A stretch of DNA of 64,000 bases from Pterobdella sp. o SKG-2022 (Eukaryota; Annelida; Clitellata; Hirudinida; Piscicolidae), in contig OZ038323.1 in assembly GCA_964035795.1 (NCBI GenBank), positions 9,914,291-9,978,290 of the forward strand. The letters run 5' to 3'. A model generated the notes under the pieces. That model worked only from the letters and a program-made list of their open reading frames with translations, was not told where the DNA came from and searched no databases. The position numbers were made by a program, and so were the translations under genes. How positions within the stretch are numbered: position 1 is the stretch's first letter; every line of letters begins with the position of its first letter. Below are positions 1 to 11,112 of this stretch, piece by piece.

Positions 1-286
1 CATGGCACACAGACAGTTTAATAGCGAACTTTGTACTGAGTTTCTGATTCAGTCTAACAAGCGCAATGTGACTTGAGCTCACAAAACCTTTCAGTGAGTT
101 TTGCTAAATATAGTTTGGTGTTTCTTTGTATATTTCTTTGTTTCATAGTTTTTTTTTATTGTGGTTTTTTAATTTTTATTATTTATGTTTTATGATGTTT
201 TTTTTGGTAGTTTTTTTTCATTCATTTTTATTATTTTATTTTGCATATTTTACATTTTATGTTTATTATTTATTTTTTCTTTTTGT
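1..286. other. AT-rich non-coding DNA
   Basis: Mostly T-rich sequence before the tandem duplication. The short open frames here are low-complexity Phe/Leu/Tyr runs without any recognisable domain. No gene or promoter is supported. Confidence 0.5.
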
Positions 287-882
287 CATAAACAACCACC
301 AAATACTTTTGCATGCACCTTATTCACCTTATACCAGACCTGCTGAAAAATAAAAAGCAATAATAAAACAATCAAAAAAGAAAATAATAATATAAACATT
401 TAGTAATTAAGAAAGTAATTAAATAATACAAAAAATGGCTGAAAATAATCAAATAAGGGTAAAATTCTTATGTGGAAAGAAAGTGGGCGATAAGAGAAGA
501 ATTTCAAGATTGTAAAGACTAAAAAGGCAAAGAAATGTAAAAAGTGATTAATTATTTATGTAGCGCGTAATGTGGCTGGTGTGACATAAACAACCACCAA
601 ATACTTTTGCATGCACCTTATTCACCTTATACCAGACCTGCTGAAAAATAAAAAGCAATAATAAAACAATCAAAAAAGAAAATAATAATATAAACATTTA
701 GTAATTAAGAAAGTAATTAAATAATACAAAAAATGGCTGAAAATAATCAAATAAGGGTAAAATTCTTATGTGGAAAGAAAGTGGGCGATAAGAGAAGAAT
801 TTCAAGATTGTAAAGACTAAAAAGGCAAAGAAATGTAAAAAGTGATTAATTATTTATGTAGCGCGTAATGTGGCTGGTGTGA
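287..882. repeat. Perfect 298-bp tandem duplication
   Basis: Two direct copies of one 298-bp unit lie head to tail, 287-584 and 585-882. Each runs from CATAAACAACCACC to GGCTGGTGTGA. I see no difference between the copies, which suggests a very recent duplication or an assembly duplication. The unit is AT-rich and has no convincing reading frame or terminal inverted repeat. Confidence 0.9.
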
Positions 883-954
883 CGTTGATGAAGTTTAAGA
901 TGTTTTCATGAACACACCTTCTGTTTTTAAATAAAGATTGCTAATGGTTGTGTG

Positions 955-1275
955 AAGGCAGGGTGGTTGGATGACAGTGTTGGTGGATGGATGCATGAAT
1001 GAGTAAGTGGAGAGATGAGTGAATGAATGGATAGATGAATGAGTTAGTGGATAAAGTAATGAATGGATGAGTGTGTTAGAAAATGGTTGGTAGACTGTTG
1101 AGTAAAGAGATGAATGGATGGATGAAATAAAGGATAAGTAACTGAACGAATAAGCAAGTTACAAAGTTGAAAAATTGATGAATGAGTGAATATAAAAAAC
1201 AGCTTAAATAGTGAATGGATAAGATGGGTGCATGAATGGATGGCTAGATGGAAGAAAGAATGAATAAACACACCT
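955..1275. repeat. Degenerate GAATGGAT-type satellite
   Basis: About 320 bp built from diverged ATGGATGA / GAATGAGT tetranucleotide words. The open frame on the minus strand here is a His/Ser/Phe shadow of the repeat, not a gene. Confidence 0.75.
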
Positions 1276-1573
1276 AAAACACAAAAAATCCTAAAAATCC
1301 ATTTGATTAGTGACAGCAACGTACGTAAATTTTTTTAAACTGGACAAGTTGAAAGAAAAGCTTGAATAAAAATTTGAAAATGAACATTTTCAAAGGTGTA
1401 TTCTACGTGTGAATTAAACGTACGTTATTTCCGCTCATCTTGTTGTCTTTTAGACATTTTTTGTACATACAAAATATATGAAATCAGTTAGCTTGTGGAA
1501 ACAGTTGTTGCAGTAGTAGATGTACAAGTAGTTGTGAAAGTAGTAGTACTAATAAAAATAATGCTTGTAAATT
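1276..1573. other. Non-coding spacer between two repeats
   Basis: AT-rich sequence with no supportable gene, RNA or element. Confidence 0.4.
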
Positions 1574-1712
1574 TATTAGTAGTAGTAGTAGTAGTAGGAT
1601 TGGAGGTAGGAGTAGTAGTAGTAGTAGAATTGGAGGTAGGAGTAGTAGTAGTAGTAGGATTGGAGGTAGGAGTAGTAGTAGTAGTAGTAGTAGAATTGGA
1701 GGTAGGAGTAGT
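1574..1712. repeat. GTA-rich minisatellite
   Basis: Four units of a compound repeat, ATTGGAGGTAGGA followed by a variable number of GTA triplets. The poly-Val (plus) and poly-Leu (minus) frames across it are artefacts of the repeat. Confidence 0.85.
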
Positions 1713-2944
1713 AGTGGTTGTGACACATAATTATATTTACAACGCGCAATTTGAATTTTAAATTTCACAATTTTTAGCCAGTCTGAATTTTAAACTTTTT
1801 AGTTTTCGGAATGAAACACTTCATGCTATTTTTGTTTTTATTTCAAAACTCATCCCAAGCTTTTATAATTTCATTAATATTTTAAGAAAAAAGTTTTTTC
1901 CCTTTTCTTGATTTAGTTCTGACATTTAATATTGTATATATTTCTTATCGCATACATTAAAAAATATTAATTTTTTTTAGAATTTCTTGAAAAAAAGCAG
2001 AAAATATTGAAAAAAAATTTTATTTTATTTATTTCAAAATCATCAAAATAAAATAAATATAAATTTTCCTCCTCATCTCTGATTTGAATTTAAATTCAAT
2101 TTATGATCTTTGATAACATATTTCAGAGAATTTCCGGTAGTTTATATTTTATCTCTGATTTAAAATTTTAAGTTTTTCTACATTGTCGCAGTTTGTTTTG
2201 AGATTTCAGTGAAGCCATTTAATTGACATTTCAAGTTAAGTTCCTTTCATTATATCTTTGCTTTTTATATCTTTGCTTAATATTTTTTGCTTTTTATATC
2301 TTTGCTTAATATATTTTGCTTTTTTTTGAATTATCACTCTAGAAGGTTGCTGGAGTGTGCATTTTTCATGAACATAAATATATCATTATTTTTTAGAGTA
2401 TGAACTTTATATTTTAAATAAAAATCAATAAAAATAGTTCAAAAATTGTTTAAATTTATTTATATAATTATTCACTAAAAAATAACCATAATAATGATAA
2501 GAAAAATAAGGAAAATAAATTTTCAGTGAATTATTAGAAATGGCAACATTACGTATGGATTAAACACTCCACTTTCTTTTAAGTTCTCTTTTAATCTTCC
2601 TTCGCAAAATAATTATTCCAACAAGGATAATAAAAAAAATAATATTGGAAATAATAATAAGATAAATGATAATAAAATACCACCAATAAAATGATTAAAA
2701 AATCGAGAAAAATTACATTAGGAACTATAGCGATAATGAAATGTCAAAATAATTTCTATAAAAATTATAAGTCAATGAAAAAAATTATTAATAATGAACT
2801 ATGATTTTAATAATAAAATAATAAACATAATAATAATAATAATAAAATAATAATAATAATGATGGACAAAAGCACACAGAGGTCGTAAAGAAGACATCAA
2901 ATATTCACAAGATCGTAAAGACATCCTCGCCATTTATGGTGCGC
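1713..2944. other. AT-rich intergenic DNA, nothing recognised
   Basis: Long A/T runs and short AAT repeats (for example around 2820-2860). No coding, RNA or transposon signal could be supported on either strand. Confidence 0.5.
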
Positions 2945-3482
2945 TTAACTCATCATCTTCGTCATCTTCACCATCTTCATCATCACTATCATTATCATCT
3001 ACACTACCACTATCTTTATCATCATCATCTCCACAACGATCCTCATCATCATCATCTCCATCATGTATGGTAAGTCACTTCAACTGATGTAGATAACAAA
3101 TCCATTTTTTAAAAAATTGAGAAAAAGCATTATATTTTTAGATACTTATCTTAATTTCACATTTATATTAACGTTTTATTTATAACTCAGTTATATTTTT
3201 ATTTTTTCACATATCCATGATCATTACCATCACTATAAAAATATTTATCAGCACCATTTCATCATTATTAGCACCCCCATCTTCAACACCAAAATCGTAT
3301 TCATCACCACCTTTACGGCTGACATTTTCAACGTCATTACTACCCCCAACATCATAGTCATCATCACATTCATCATTATATCATCTCCAAACCCACCATC
3401 ACTACTTTCACCCCTAAAAAAATTACCACCATCATCATCTCCACCATCACCACCAGCAGCCCGACTACAGGAACCACCTTCA
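2945..3482. repeat. (TCA)n / (CAC)n trinucleotide tract, 5' flank of LINE A
   Basis: Imperfect TCATCATC and CACCATCACC triplets occupy about 2945-3065 and 3225-3482, separated by an AT-rich stretch. The tract runs straight into LINE A. The same kind of triplet repeat resumes on the other side of the element at about 6361. Confidence 0.85.
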
Positions 3483-3956
3483 CGCGGTGTCGGGCCCAAC
3501 AGAGAGTTCCTATTCACGACGAGAAAAAGCGAAAACACGAGAAACCATCATCCCTACCAGCACCATCACCACAACCCCATACACCATCACCAATATAACC
3601 CCATACACACCACTACCACCATCAAAAGAGAGAAAGTCGGTTTTTTCCCAAGGTCAGGGTCCACGGCCCTTGTCGCCAGACCGTCACCTTATAGGGCCCT
3701 CAAATCCAAACTTATCCGTGCTGGAGACATTGAACTCAACCCTGGTCCCAAGCAGCCTTGCAGAGAATGTGGGAAAACATGTACAGCAAAAGCGTTACGG
3801 TGTACCATGTGCAGACTCTTTTATCAACACAAATGCAGCGGCTTATCGAGGATGGAAGTGGTCAAATTCTGAGAAGCCGACAACTACCAATGCCGGAGAT
3901 GCGGCCCCCAGAATCCATCCCACTATGCACCAAATGCGGAAGGAGCTTCCAAATAG
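3483..3956 (+). pseudogene. LINE A N-terminal frame with 2A-type motif and Cys-rich finger
   Basis: In the frame of codons starting at 3483, the sequence reads without stops to 3869 and includes AGDIELNPGP at 3720-3749. This matches the 2A consensus D(V/I)ExNPGP, which in other systems causes ribosomal skipping between Gly and the final Pro. It is followed at once by a finger beginning CRECGKTC and containing CTMC and a His-Cys pair. The frame is then broken by TGA at 3870-3872 inside the finger, and again by TAG at 3954-3956. A further finger continues in another frame (CTKCGRSF, near 3935), so at least one frameshift has occurred. No clear ATG is visible; the open frame reaches back into the simple repeat. 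2A motifs at the N-terminus of LINE proteins are known from several animals and trypanosomes. Confidence 0.8.
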
Positions 3957-4084
3957 GACAGAACGGGCTTAAGCGTCACTCCTGTAATCTTTCAACTCAT
4001 CTTAAATGCACCAGACTGACACGGAATTAGCGTGAAAGAGCAAAGACGGGAGCGTTATCTTGGATTTGCTGCCTTCGCTCGACG

Positions 4085-5401
4085 ATGAGTAATGACCAAG
4101 AAACGGAAGATGACCAAAATGACGACGTTGAAAACAATGATAGAGTACCACAAGAGTGCGCTAAGTGTAAGCATCCGATCAAGTACAAGGCCCCCAAGGC
4201 TACGTGCAACAACTGTGGCGCCCACTACCACCTTGTATGCACAGGTTTTCTGAGAACCCAGAAAGAAGAGATCAGAGATGGACACCGAGAGTGCGGCTGC
4301 TGTTCTGGTCGAAAGGTGACAGAAGTAAACCAGGTGCTTTCACTCCCAGCTACAAACCCTCCAGCAACTCTCGTAGAAACAAATACCTCCGCAGCTGAAT
4401 CTGAGAAGGAACCAAAAGCCCAGCTTGATGGCATTTGGTGCACGGAATGCAAAGGAAAAATCCACCGTGGTGCTCGCCAACTCAAATGCATTCAGTGTAA
4501 GAGTCCTTTCCACATCCAATGCATGACTACGATGAGAAGTCAAGCAAATGTGTACCTCCAAACACCTACATGGCGTTGCCCCAGGTGTCGACCACAAGGA
4601 GATCAGAAAGACACTGACGACGACACCAAACCAAAGCTCGACAAGACCTCGGCCGGGATCTTCAAGCTACAGATCAGTATACTACAGTGGAACGCAAACG
4701 GTATTTACAGGGAAAGCCAACTTCTTGAAGACTTAGCCGAGAAGCACAAGGTAGATGTAATCGCAAAACAAGAAACTCGCCTTCTCCCGAGCGATGAGAT
4801 CCCAACTCTCACCAATTATTTCCCAGTTCGTAGAGACCGACCAGTACAAGGGGAAGCTCGGGAAGGAGGTCTTCTAACGTATGTCAAGAAATCACTACCC
4901 TACAAAGTGTGCCGACCCCTCAACAATGAAGAAGGAGCTCTTGAAAGACTGTCAATACAGATCCCAATTCCCAACCAGCAGACAGTAACCATCTCCAATT
5001 GGTATCTCTCTCCGAAGAACTCCCATTTCCTGCAACGGATTGGTTTTTCAATGTCAGTTTTTAAACCAGAAATACAGGAGAATGAGATAATCTGTGCTGA
5101 TTTGAATGCCCACAATGAAATATGGGATAAGCATGCACATTTTGACGATAGAGGTGCCCAGCTGGAGGAGACCATCATGGATGCTGAGGGAGGCTTCCTC
5201 AATGATGCCATAGCCCTAGAAAAGTCGAAAAGGATTGCACCCGAAAACCCGCGTCATCAAATTGCTGAGCAGTCATCCCGTCAACGCACGAAAAAGCCTA
5301 GCTGGCGAGCCAAGGCCGGAGCAGTATGGGAGTCAATCTTCGGAAATACCAGTTTTTTCCAAACAGCCAGAACTTTTCCCCCCATGGATGCAGATAGGTG
5401 A
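4085..5401 (+). CDS. LINE A protein: two PHD-like zinc fingers plus truncated AP-like endonuclease
   Basis: A 438-residue open frame from an ATG. Residues about 25-75 form one C-x2-C finger (CAKC,CNNC,HYHLVC,CGCC). Residues about 115-172 form a second (CTEC,CIQC,FHIQC,CPRC), PHD-like in spacing. From about residue 195 the endonuclease/exonuclease/phosphatase fold begins with ILQWNANGI, then a QETRL motif, and later the NAH motif in DLNAHNEIWDKH. The domain then stops abruptly: the sequence after about residue 380 resembles the region that normally follows the reverse transcriptase (KKPSWRAKAGAVW), so an internal deletion fused endonuclease to post-RT sequence without breaking the frame. The C-terminal endonuclease motifs and the RT are missing. 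Confidence 0.75.
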   Translation: MSNDQETEDDQNDDVENNDRVPQECAKCKHPIKYKAPKATCNNCGAHYHLVCTGFLRTQKEEIRDGHRECGCCSGRKVTEVNQVLSLPATNPPATLVETNTSAAESEKEPKAQLDGIWCTECKGKIHRGARQLKCIQCKSPFHIQCMTTMRSQANVYLQTPTWRCPRCRPQGDQKDTDDDTKPKLDKTSAGIFKLQISILQWNANGIYRESQLLEDLAEKHKVDVIAKQETRLLPSDEIPTLTNYFPVRRDRPVQGEAREGGLLTYVKKSLPYKVCRPLNNEEGALERLSIQIPIPNQQTVTISNWYLSPKNSHFLQRIGFSMSVFKPEIQENEIICADLNAHNEIWDKHAHFDDRGAQLEETIMDAEGGFLNDAIALEKSKRIAPENPRHQIAEQSSRQRTKKPSWRAKAGAVWESIFGNTSFFQTARTFPPMDADR

Positions 5402-5462
5402 ACATATCTTCGAGACTTCCGGCAGCAAGTCCGGGGACGCTGAAGCTGACAAGAAATAGGCA

Positions 5463-6251
5463 TTGCAACGACTGGAGGAAGGCTGGAACACCTTTGACCT
5501 GGTTGTGTATACCGACGGATCAACAACGAGTGGGACCGGAACAGGTGGTGGTGGAATTGTCGTTACCACTGGCCACCCTAGCGACCCTCCGCTATTTTGT
5601 CATTCCCACCGGCAAATGGTGTCCTCTTACCAGGCGGAAATAAAGGCGGTGGTTAAAGCACTTCAAGTAAGCCAGGCGAAAGCCCGAATTGTCAGCGATA
5701 GGCAATCTGTCTTACTTCGCATTCAGGCAACGCACCCATTCCAACCGTGCAACGACAGGGACGAACACACTGTCCTTAAAACACTTTCAATGCTGACGGC
5801 ACGGAGCTGCCAGGTGACCTTTACTTGGCGCCTGGGTCACTGTGGCATCACTGACAACGAGCTAGCAGATGCTCAGACGAAGAAGGGGGCTGACGCTGAC
5901 CAAACGGACGTTGACCATCACTACATCACAGCCAAAGCGATGATACGCAGAGCAACGAGGGGCGCGCCGGCGTCGCATGAACTCACTCAGCGGATCTATG
6001 GTGATACAGGATCGAAGGTCAACAGAAAAGAAGAAGGCCAACTGGGAAGAAGAGATCAGGTGACTTTAGGCCGCCCTCGATCTGGTCACCATTCGGAACT
6101 CAAATATTGGTTGGCAAAAATCAACAGAGCAATTGATACCATCTGTCGGAAATGTGGCCTAGATGATGAGACCACTGAGCATGCCATCTATAAATGTCCT
6201 CGTATACATCGGCCACCTGCTGAACCCCTCCTCCCGACACAATGGCATTAA
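5463..6251 (+). pseudogene. LINE A RNase H domain and CCHC knuckle
   Basis: An open frame preceded directly by an in-frame TAG, so it has no start of its own and is a fragment of the element's ORF. RNase H catalytic positions are all visible: Asp in VYTDGS (about residue 18), Glu in YQAEIKAV (59), Asp in IVSDRQSVL (79), then GHCG (His 126) and NELAD (Asp 136). A C-x2-C-x9-H-x4-C knuckle follows at residues 228-245 (CRKCG...TTEH...C), typical of the 3' end of I/R1-like LINE ORFs. The frame ends at 6251 and a short non-coding tail leads into (CAT)n repeats. Confidence 0.8.
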
Positions 6252-6360
6252 ACCCTAAACTGACTCTGATGATATAGGATAAGTGGAAATCGATGTCAGA
6301 CCTCTCAAACATTTCACAACCCCAACCCCTACTACACTAACTCACTAACTCGCTTTCACT

Positions 6361-6632
6361 CATCGCTCAACAACAACAATCACCACCAGCATTCATCTCC
6401 ACCATCACCAACATCATCACCCTCATCATCTCTATCATCACCATTATCTTAATCACCACCATCATCATCCTCACCTCCCACCACCTCCACCATCATCCTT
6501 ATCACTCCCACCATTACCATTACCATCATCACCATCCTTCTCATCACCCTTATCATCCTCATCACCATCATCCTCTTCATCACCATCACCATCCCCATCA
6601 TAATGATATTCATCATCACCTTCATCAACACC
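6361..6632. repeat. (CAT)n / (CACCAT)n tract, 3' flank of LINE A
   Basis: Imperfect TCATCACC triplets, the counterpart of the tract before LINE A. The Met/Val frame on the minus strand is an artefact of the repeat. Confidence 0.85.
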
Positions 6633-6639
6633 GCTTATG

Positions 6640-7935
6640 ATATATGGCTCCCTGTCGCATGCGTCTCAGCATCACTATTAATTATCATCATTTTCTGCCA
6701 CCTCATCATTATCATCACCATCTTCTTCTGTCTAATTTATCTTCACTTATATCTTTTTTTATTATTTTGACACTTTTAAACTTTTTTTCATTTATTATTT
6801 TTTTGAATTTATTGTTACCATTTCATTTTTTTTTCAATTTTTGCTTATATTATATACTTTTTAAAAATTGTTTTTTTTCCTCTTCCTTGATACTTAGTAG
6901 AATATAATTTGTGAAAGTAAATCTTTAGAAGGAGGAATATATAAATAGTTTGCCTGTTTGTTTGCTTTAGTGCGTGCGTTTGTTTTCGTGCTAGTGTTTA
7001 TATATATTATTGTATATGCTTGTATGCGTTTTTGTGTGTCTGGTTCTGTGTCCGTCATATTCCAATAAACTTTATGTACACTAAAAACTTTTTCCGAAAA
7101 TAATTATTTAAATATTTTTATATTTTACTTTTATGCTGTGTTTATTAGTCATAATTTTAGAAAATAATTCTTTTTTGTTTCATTTCCGGCTTTTTCACAC
7201 AGCATTGAATTCATTTTTAGTGCTTTCTTTTTAGTGTTTCCGTTAATTTTTCATCGTTAGCAAACGTAGCTTTTCATTTGCTTTGAAACATTCTAGTATT
7301 ATAGTTCTTTGTTTAAAAGTTAACTTTAATTTAAAATGCTTTTAACACGCCCTGTAATTGCTTGATTCTCTTATCCATCATCATCACTCCCCTCATCTTA
7401 GTCATCATCATCGTTATTTATAATATTATCATCAGCACCATTTTCCACCTTATAACTTTGTATCAAAATCAACTTTTTTTGTTATTCTCATGTCAAACTG
7501 GCAGCTATCATCATCATCACCACCACCATCACATCTTCATTAATAACATTTTTCTTGACCGATAATCTTTGACGATCGTGATCAAAAGGCCATCCTCTTC
7601 TTCCTCCTTGCACATAAAGTGCTAATTCCACCTATTATTTTTCATTTTGAGTCTTTACACAGCCATAAAACCAACCAAAAATAATTATACATTGCACAAC
7701 CTGCGCCCGCAAAGAATCTATAAACAAAGAATTCAAATATCGAAATAATTAAAGTAAATAAAAAAAAGCAATGTTTTTTGAGGGATAATAAGATAGTATA
7801 ACCGAGCTTAGAAAAAAAATTAAATTTTTCAACTTGGGAAAAGTAAATTCGTTTTTGGCTAATTTTCCTATTAAACTAATTTTACCTCCATTACCAAATA
7901 TACGTAATTACTTTATATGACATTTCCCACACAAT
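6640..7935. other. AT-rich intergenic DNA
   Basis: T-rich sequence with scattered TCATCA words (around 7370-7540). No gene, RNA or element was recognised. Confidence 0.5.
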
Positions 7936-7941
7936 TTTATT
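7936..7941 (-). promoter_or_regulatory. Polyadenylation signal of TRMT10C
   Basis: TTTATT on the plus strand (AATAAA on the minus strand), about 36 nt beyond the stop codon of TRMT10C. Confidence 0.6.
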
Positions 7942-7976
7942 TAAAACAAAATTTATGAAAAGTAAAAACATTATTA

Positions 7977-10751
7977 TTATTTATCTTTATCCAAACCGCT
8001 ATAATTATCAACAAATTTTCTTTTGTTTTTATATTTATAATTCAAATCCTTCTCATCATTACTATTGCGCCCAAATTTCTTGAAACCCTTCCGAGGATCA
8101 TTATCAAACACAGCCCACTTCCTCTTCATCTTCTTCATCCTCTTCATCTCTTCCTCCTTCGCTATATGTTCATCAATCTTAATGAACTTCCTCTTAGGCA
8201 GATATCGTTCCAAGCTCTCAAGCCAACTCCCCTCATTCCTGACACTCAACAATAACTCTACTACTTGGTTCAGCGTTAACGATTTGCTACCTTGCGTCCA
8301 CCTAGCGAGTGATTTTGATAGTTTTTCATGTTTTTGTTTTTACTTTAATTAGATTTATAAAAATTATTTTTTATACCGATAAAAAAGTAAATTCCAAATG
8401 GCCATTTTTCATACGAGAAAACCTACACACTCTCACGATAATTATAGCACCTCCCTCAAGCTTCACACGCATCTCATCTCCCAACTCACATATCTACCCC
8501 ACCTGTCTGAAACACCCACCTCTCCTGCCCTCCTCCACATACTTGACATATTGGTCGATAGGTAGTTTCTGACACCTGACTCCTTCTTTGAAAGCCTTGG
8601 TGCTCGTCAACGTCAGTTCCTCAGCCCTGTCCACTATTCCACCTATGATGTAAATCTTATCTTCGTCATATGACGTCATCACTTCCGTCGCATTCGGTGA
8701 TAGGTAGACTAACCTGAGAGCGTGCGTGTGTGATGAGTGATATGTTGTATTTCATTATAAAATAACATGAATATGCAGCCACACTTCCCCCCCACCAAAA
8801 AAATTCATCTACACATAGGAATCAGCAAAAAAAAAATCCAAAAACAAGATACACTAACTTTTCTTTAGGGTAATGTTGCAGATATGAGTCTTGAGACAAG
8901 GTGAAGGGGATTGTTTCTATGTTGGAGAAGGTTGTCTCAATGCTACGAATGAGTGATGCTGATGGGTGGAGGTTGCAGAAATGAAAGTGGAATGGAGATC
9001 GGTGCACTTTATTGCAGCCGTATGAAAGGTAAATCTGGAAATGGATGATTGAATATTGAGATTCTTGCTAAATAGATGGATAAAATTATTATCAGATGAC
9101 TAGAAGCATGCAACTAAAATTGAAAATGAACTAATTAATAACTAGAAGGATATCAAGAAAACCTGTTTAACGAGGTTTTTAATTTCGCGTGGTGTGTGTT
9201 CCTGCTCATAAGACATGTCGAACACCAAATGGGGGCCTTCCACCATGGCTCTGATGGGGGTGGGGTTATGGTGGTGTATGTAAAGAACTTAACCCAAATT
9301 GGGGTTTGGTTAATGATGTGTCTATGCTTATACCATTATTAGATATATCTATGTAAATGAAGAAATCTTTGACGTTTGTATGTATTTGTATGTAGGTTTA
9401 GTGATTTTATATATAGATACAAAAATTTATTATAACACACTCACATACCATCCCAAAAACACAGACCTGAACAGGTTATTATAGTAATAATGATTCATTG
9501 TTCTTTCTTGCACATACAAAAGAAACGTATTTATGAATGGAGGTAATTCTCCTCTATCTATTTTTTCTTGTATGTTTCTACGTTTTTCTTTTTGTTTCTG
9601 TATATTTGCTTCTTTTTTCTTTTTTTCATTTTGTCTACTCTGTGATAATAAATAGATGAAAAAAGGTAACTTAAATATATCACATCACTAATTCCAATAC
9701 CAAATCAATAGTGATGGTATAATAACAATAATTTCAAAGCAATCAGTATACTAGATAGTTGAATAGTCCATAAACTGTATACACCCATGCCCCACAGTTC
9801 AAAATACACCACATATGCTCCTGACCACAAAAACTCCATTTACTTCTACTCATCATATAGATACAACACAAAAAACACTTACTTTTTCTGTCTTAAACAG
9901 ATATCTATAATACTTTTTACGACTGAAGGATGAGGAACAGTTTTTGAGCAGGAACATCCAGTCCTTGTGTCTCATTTCTTCGGGCACCTCCACCCCTGTG
10001 GAAGCAAACACTTGGTACTCCAGTTGGATTACCTATTAAAGTATGCACAGTTAGAGTGATAAGGGTTTTATTTAAAATTTTTTTCTGTATGGTTATGATA
10101 GAATCAGAATAATTTAAATAAGTGACAATACAAACGTTGAAAAGTATTACATTATAACAAAAAAAAAACAGAAATGAGTTATATATACTCACTTTCAATT
10201 TTTTTTGTTCTTCTTCTGACAAAATTTCATTTTCGACTAGATTTTCATCATTATTTTTCAATTCTACATTTTTGTTATTTTCTTCTTTCAATGTTTCGTT
10301 TGTCGTTAATGTCTCTGAATAAAATTTTTATTCACTATTTAAAAAAATACAGCAAAATATTTGAACCCAACAGGTAATTTTATGAAGTACGAAACTTTTC
10401 GTTAACAGAGTAACATTTTCAGATAGTTAAAAAAACGTATTTTAAAATTTCACTTTGTTAACTAAGATCTTCGCACTTAATAAGATTACGTGTTTTGTTC
10501 AAATAATCTGCTGTATTTACTTTGGCTAAAGAAAGTGATTATTTAAGAGAAACGTTTATAAATACAAATTTCAGTGAAAGCGACAAATTTTCAAATTTTG
10601 ACTAACTTTCGTCAAAAACAGTGCTGTATAAAAATGAAGAATGAAAAGTTTTCCGAATTACAATAGGCCGGTGAGTGTTGACAGAGACACGAAAAAAGTT
10701 CTTCGAGCAAAAAAACACACGTGTTGTAACTGTTTTTAATATACTTCTCAT
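7977..10751 (-). CDS. TRMT10C / MRPP1, mitochondrial tRNA m1R9 methyltransferase and RNase P subunit
   Basis: Eight exons on the minus strand: 10607-10751, 10193-10314, 9883-9987, 9467-9639, 9163-9250, 8859-9034, 8520-8713 and 7977-8290. All phases agree and give 438 aa (human TRMT10C is about 400). The first 48 residues (MRSILKTVTTRVFF...) are rich in Arg, Ser and Phe with no acidic residue until the end, as in a mitochondrial presequence. The SPOUT methyltransferase shows LVFDMSYE (about residue 190), SPFHFHFCNL, LSPNATEVM and IYIIGGIVDR (about 290). The tail LTLNQVVELLL...YLPKRK matches the C-type paralogue better than TRMT10A or B. Family role: methylates position 9 of mitochondrial tRNAs and, with SDR5C1 and PRORP, forms the protein-only RNase P. 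The final 60 residues are a Lys-rich tail. The last splice junction could alternatively use 8516/8301, and the third exon could start at 9995. Confidence 0.9.
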
Positions 10752-11112
10752 AATTATTACTTTTAATATATTTTTGTTGAAAATAAATTATACTTTCATT
10801 TTTTCAAACTGGTTAAGTTAATGAAGTACTTATTTTTATTTTATCGACTTTTAAATGTTTAAAAGTTTCTTAGCTTTAACAAAAAAACTAAAATTATCTT
10901 TGTTTTCAATTTTTTACTAATTTGAGTTTTTATTTTTCAAAAATTAAATTAAATTTGTTTAAATTATATAAAAAATATAAACACAAAAAACTTTTTTTCC
11001 AAGACGACAGTTGTCATAATTACCAGGTATACTATCAAATTCGAAACTAAGATAAACAATTAAATTAAAATTAATCACCAAAATATTCGAAAATTTCAAA
11101 CAATTGAGAATT
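10752..11112. promoter_or_regulatory. Shared divergent promoter of TRMT10C and RSPH9
   Basis: The two start codons (10751 minus, 11113 plus) are 361 bp apart and point away from each other, so the interval must hold both promoters and 5' UTRs. It is AT-rich. I see no TATA box in a clearly meaningful place. Confidence 0.6.

Larger units (their letters stand above)
3483..6360 (+). mobile_element. LINE A: non-LTR retrotransposon with 2A motif, PHD-like fingers, AP endonuclease and RNase H; RT deleted
   Basis: A non-LTR retrotransposon remnant on the plus strand. In order it shows a 2A-type motif followed by Cys/His-rich fingers (about 3726-4010), a second open frame with two more PHD-like fingers and the start of an AP-like endonuclease (4085-5401), then an RNase H domain and a CCHC knuckle (5463-6251). 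The whole reverse transcriptase that should lie between endonuclease and RNase H is absent, so this copy cannot retrotranspose by itself. The domain set (fingers, endonuclease, RNase H) is known from I/R1/ingi-like LINEs; the exact clade is not resolved. Both ends abut (TCA)n DNA. The coding part is visibly less AT-rich than its surroundings. Confidence 0.85.

Noticed and set aside
1484..1768. Poly-Val and poly-Leu frames on both strands
   Set aside because: Both are shadows of the GTA minisatellite.
4225..4597. Minus-strand open frames across LINE A
   Set aside because: They are antisense to the Cys-rich fingers and show no family resemblance.
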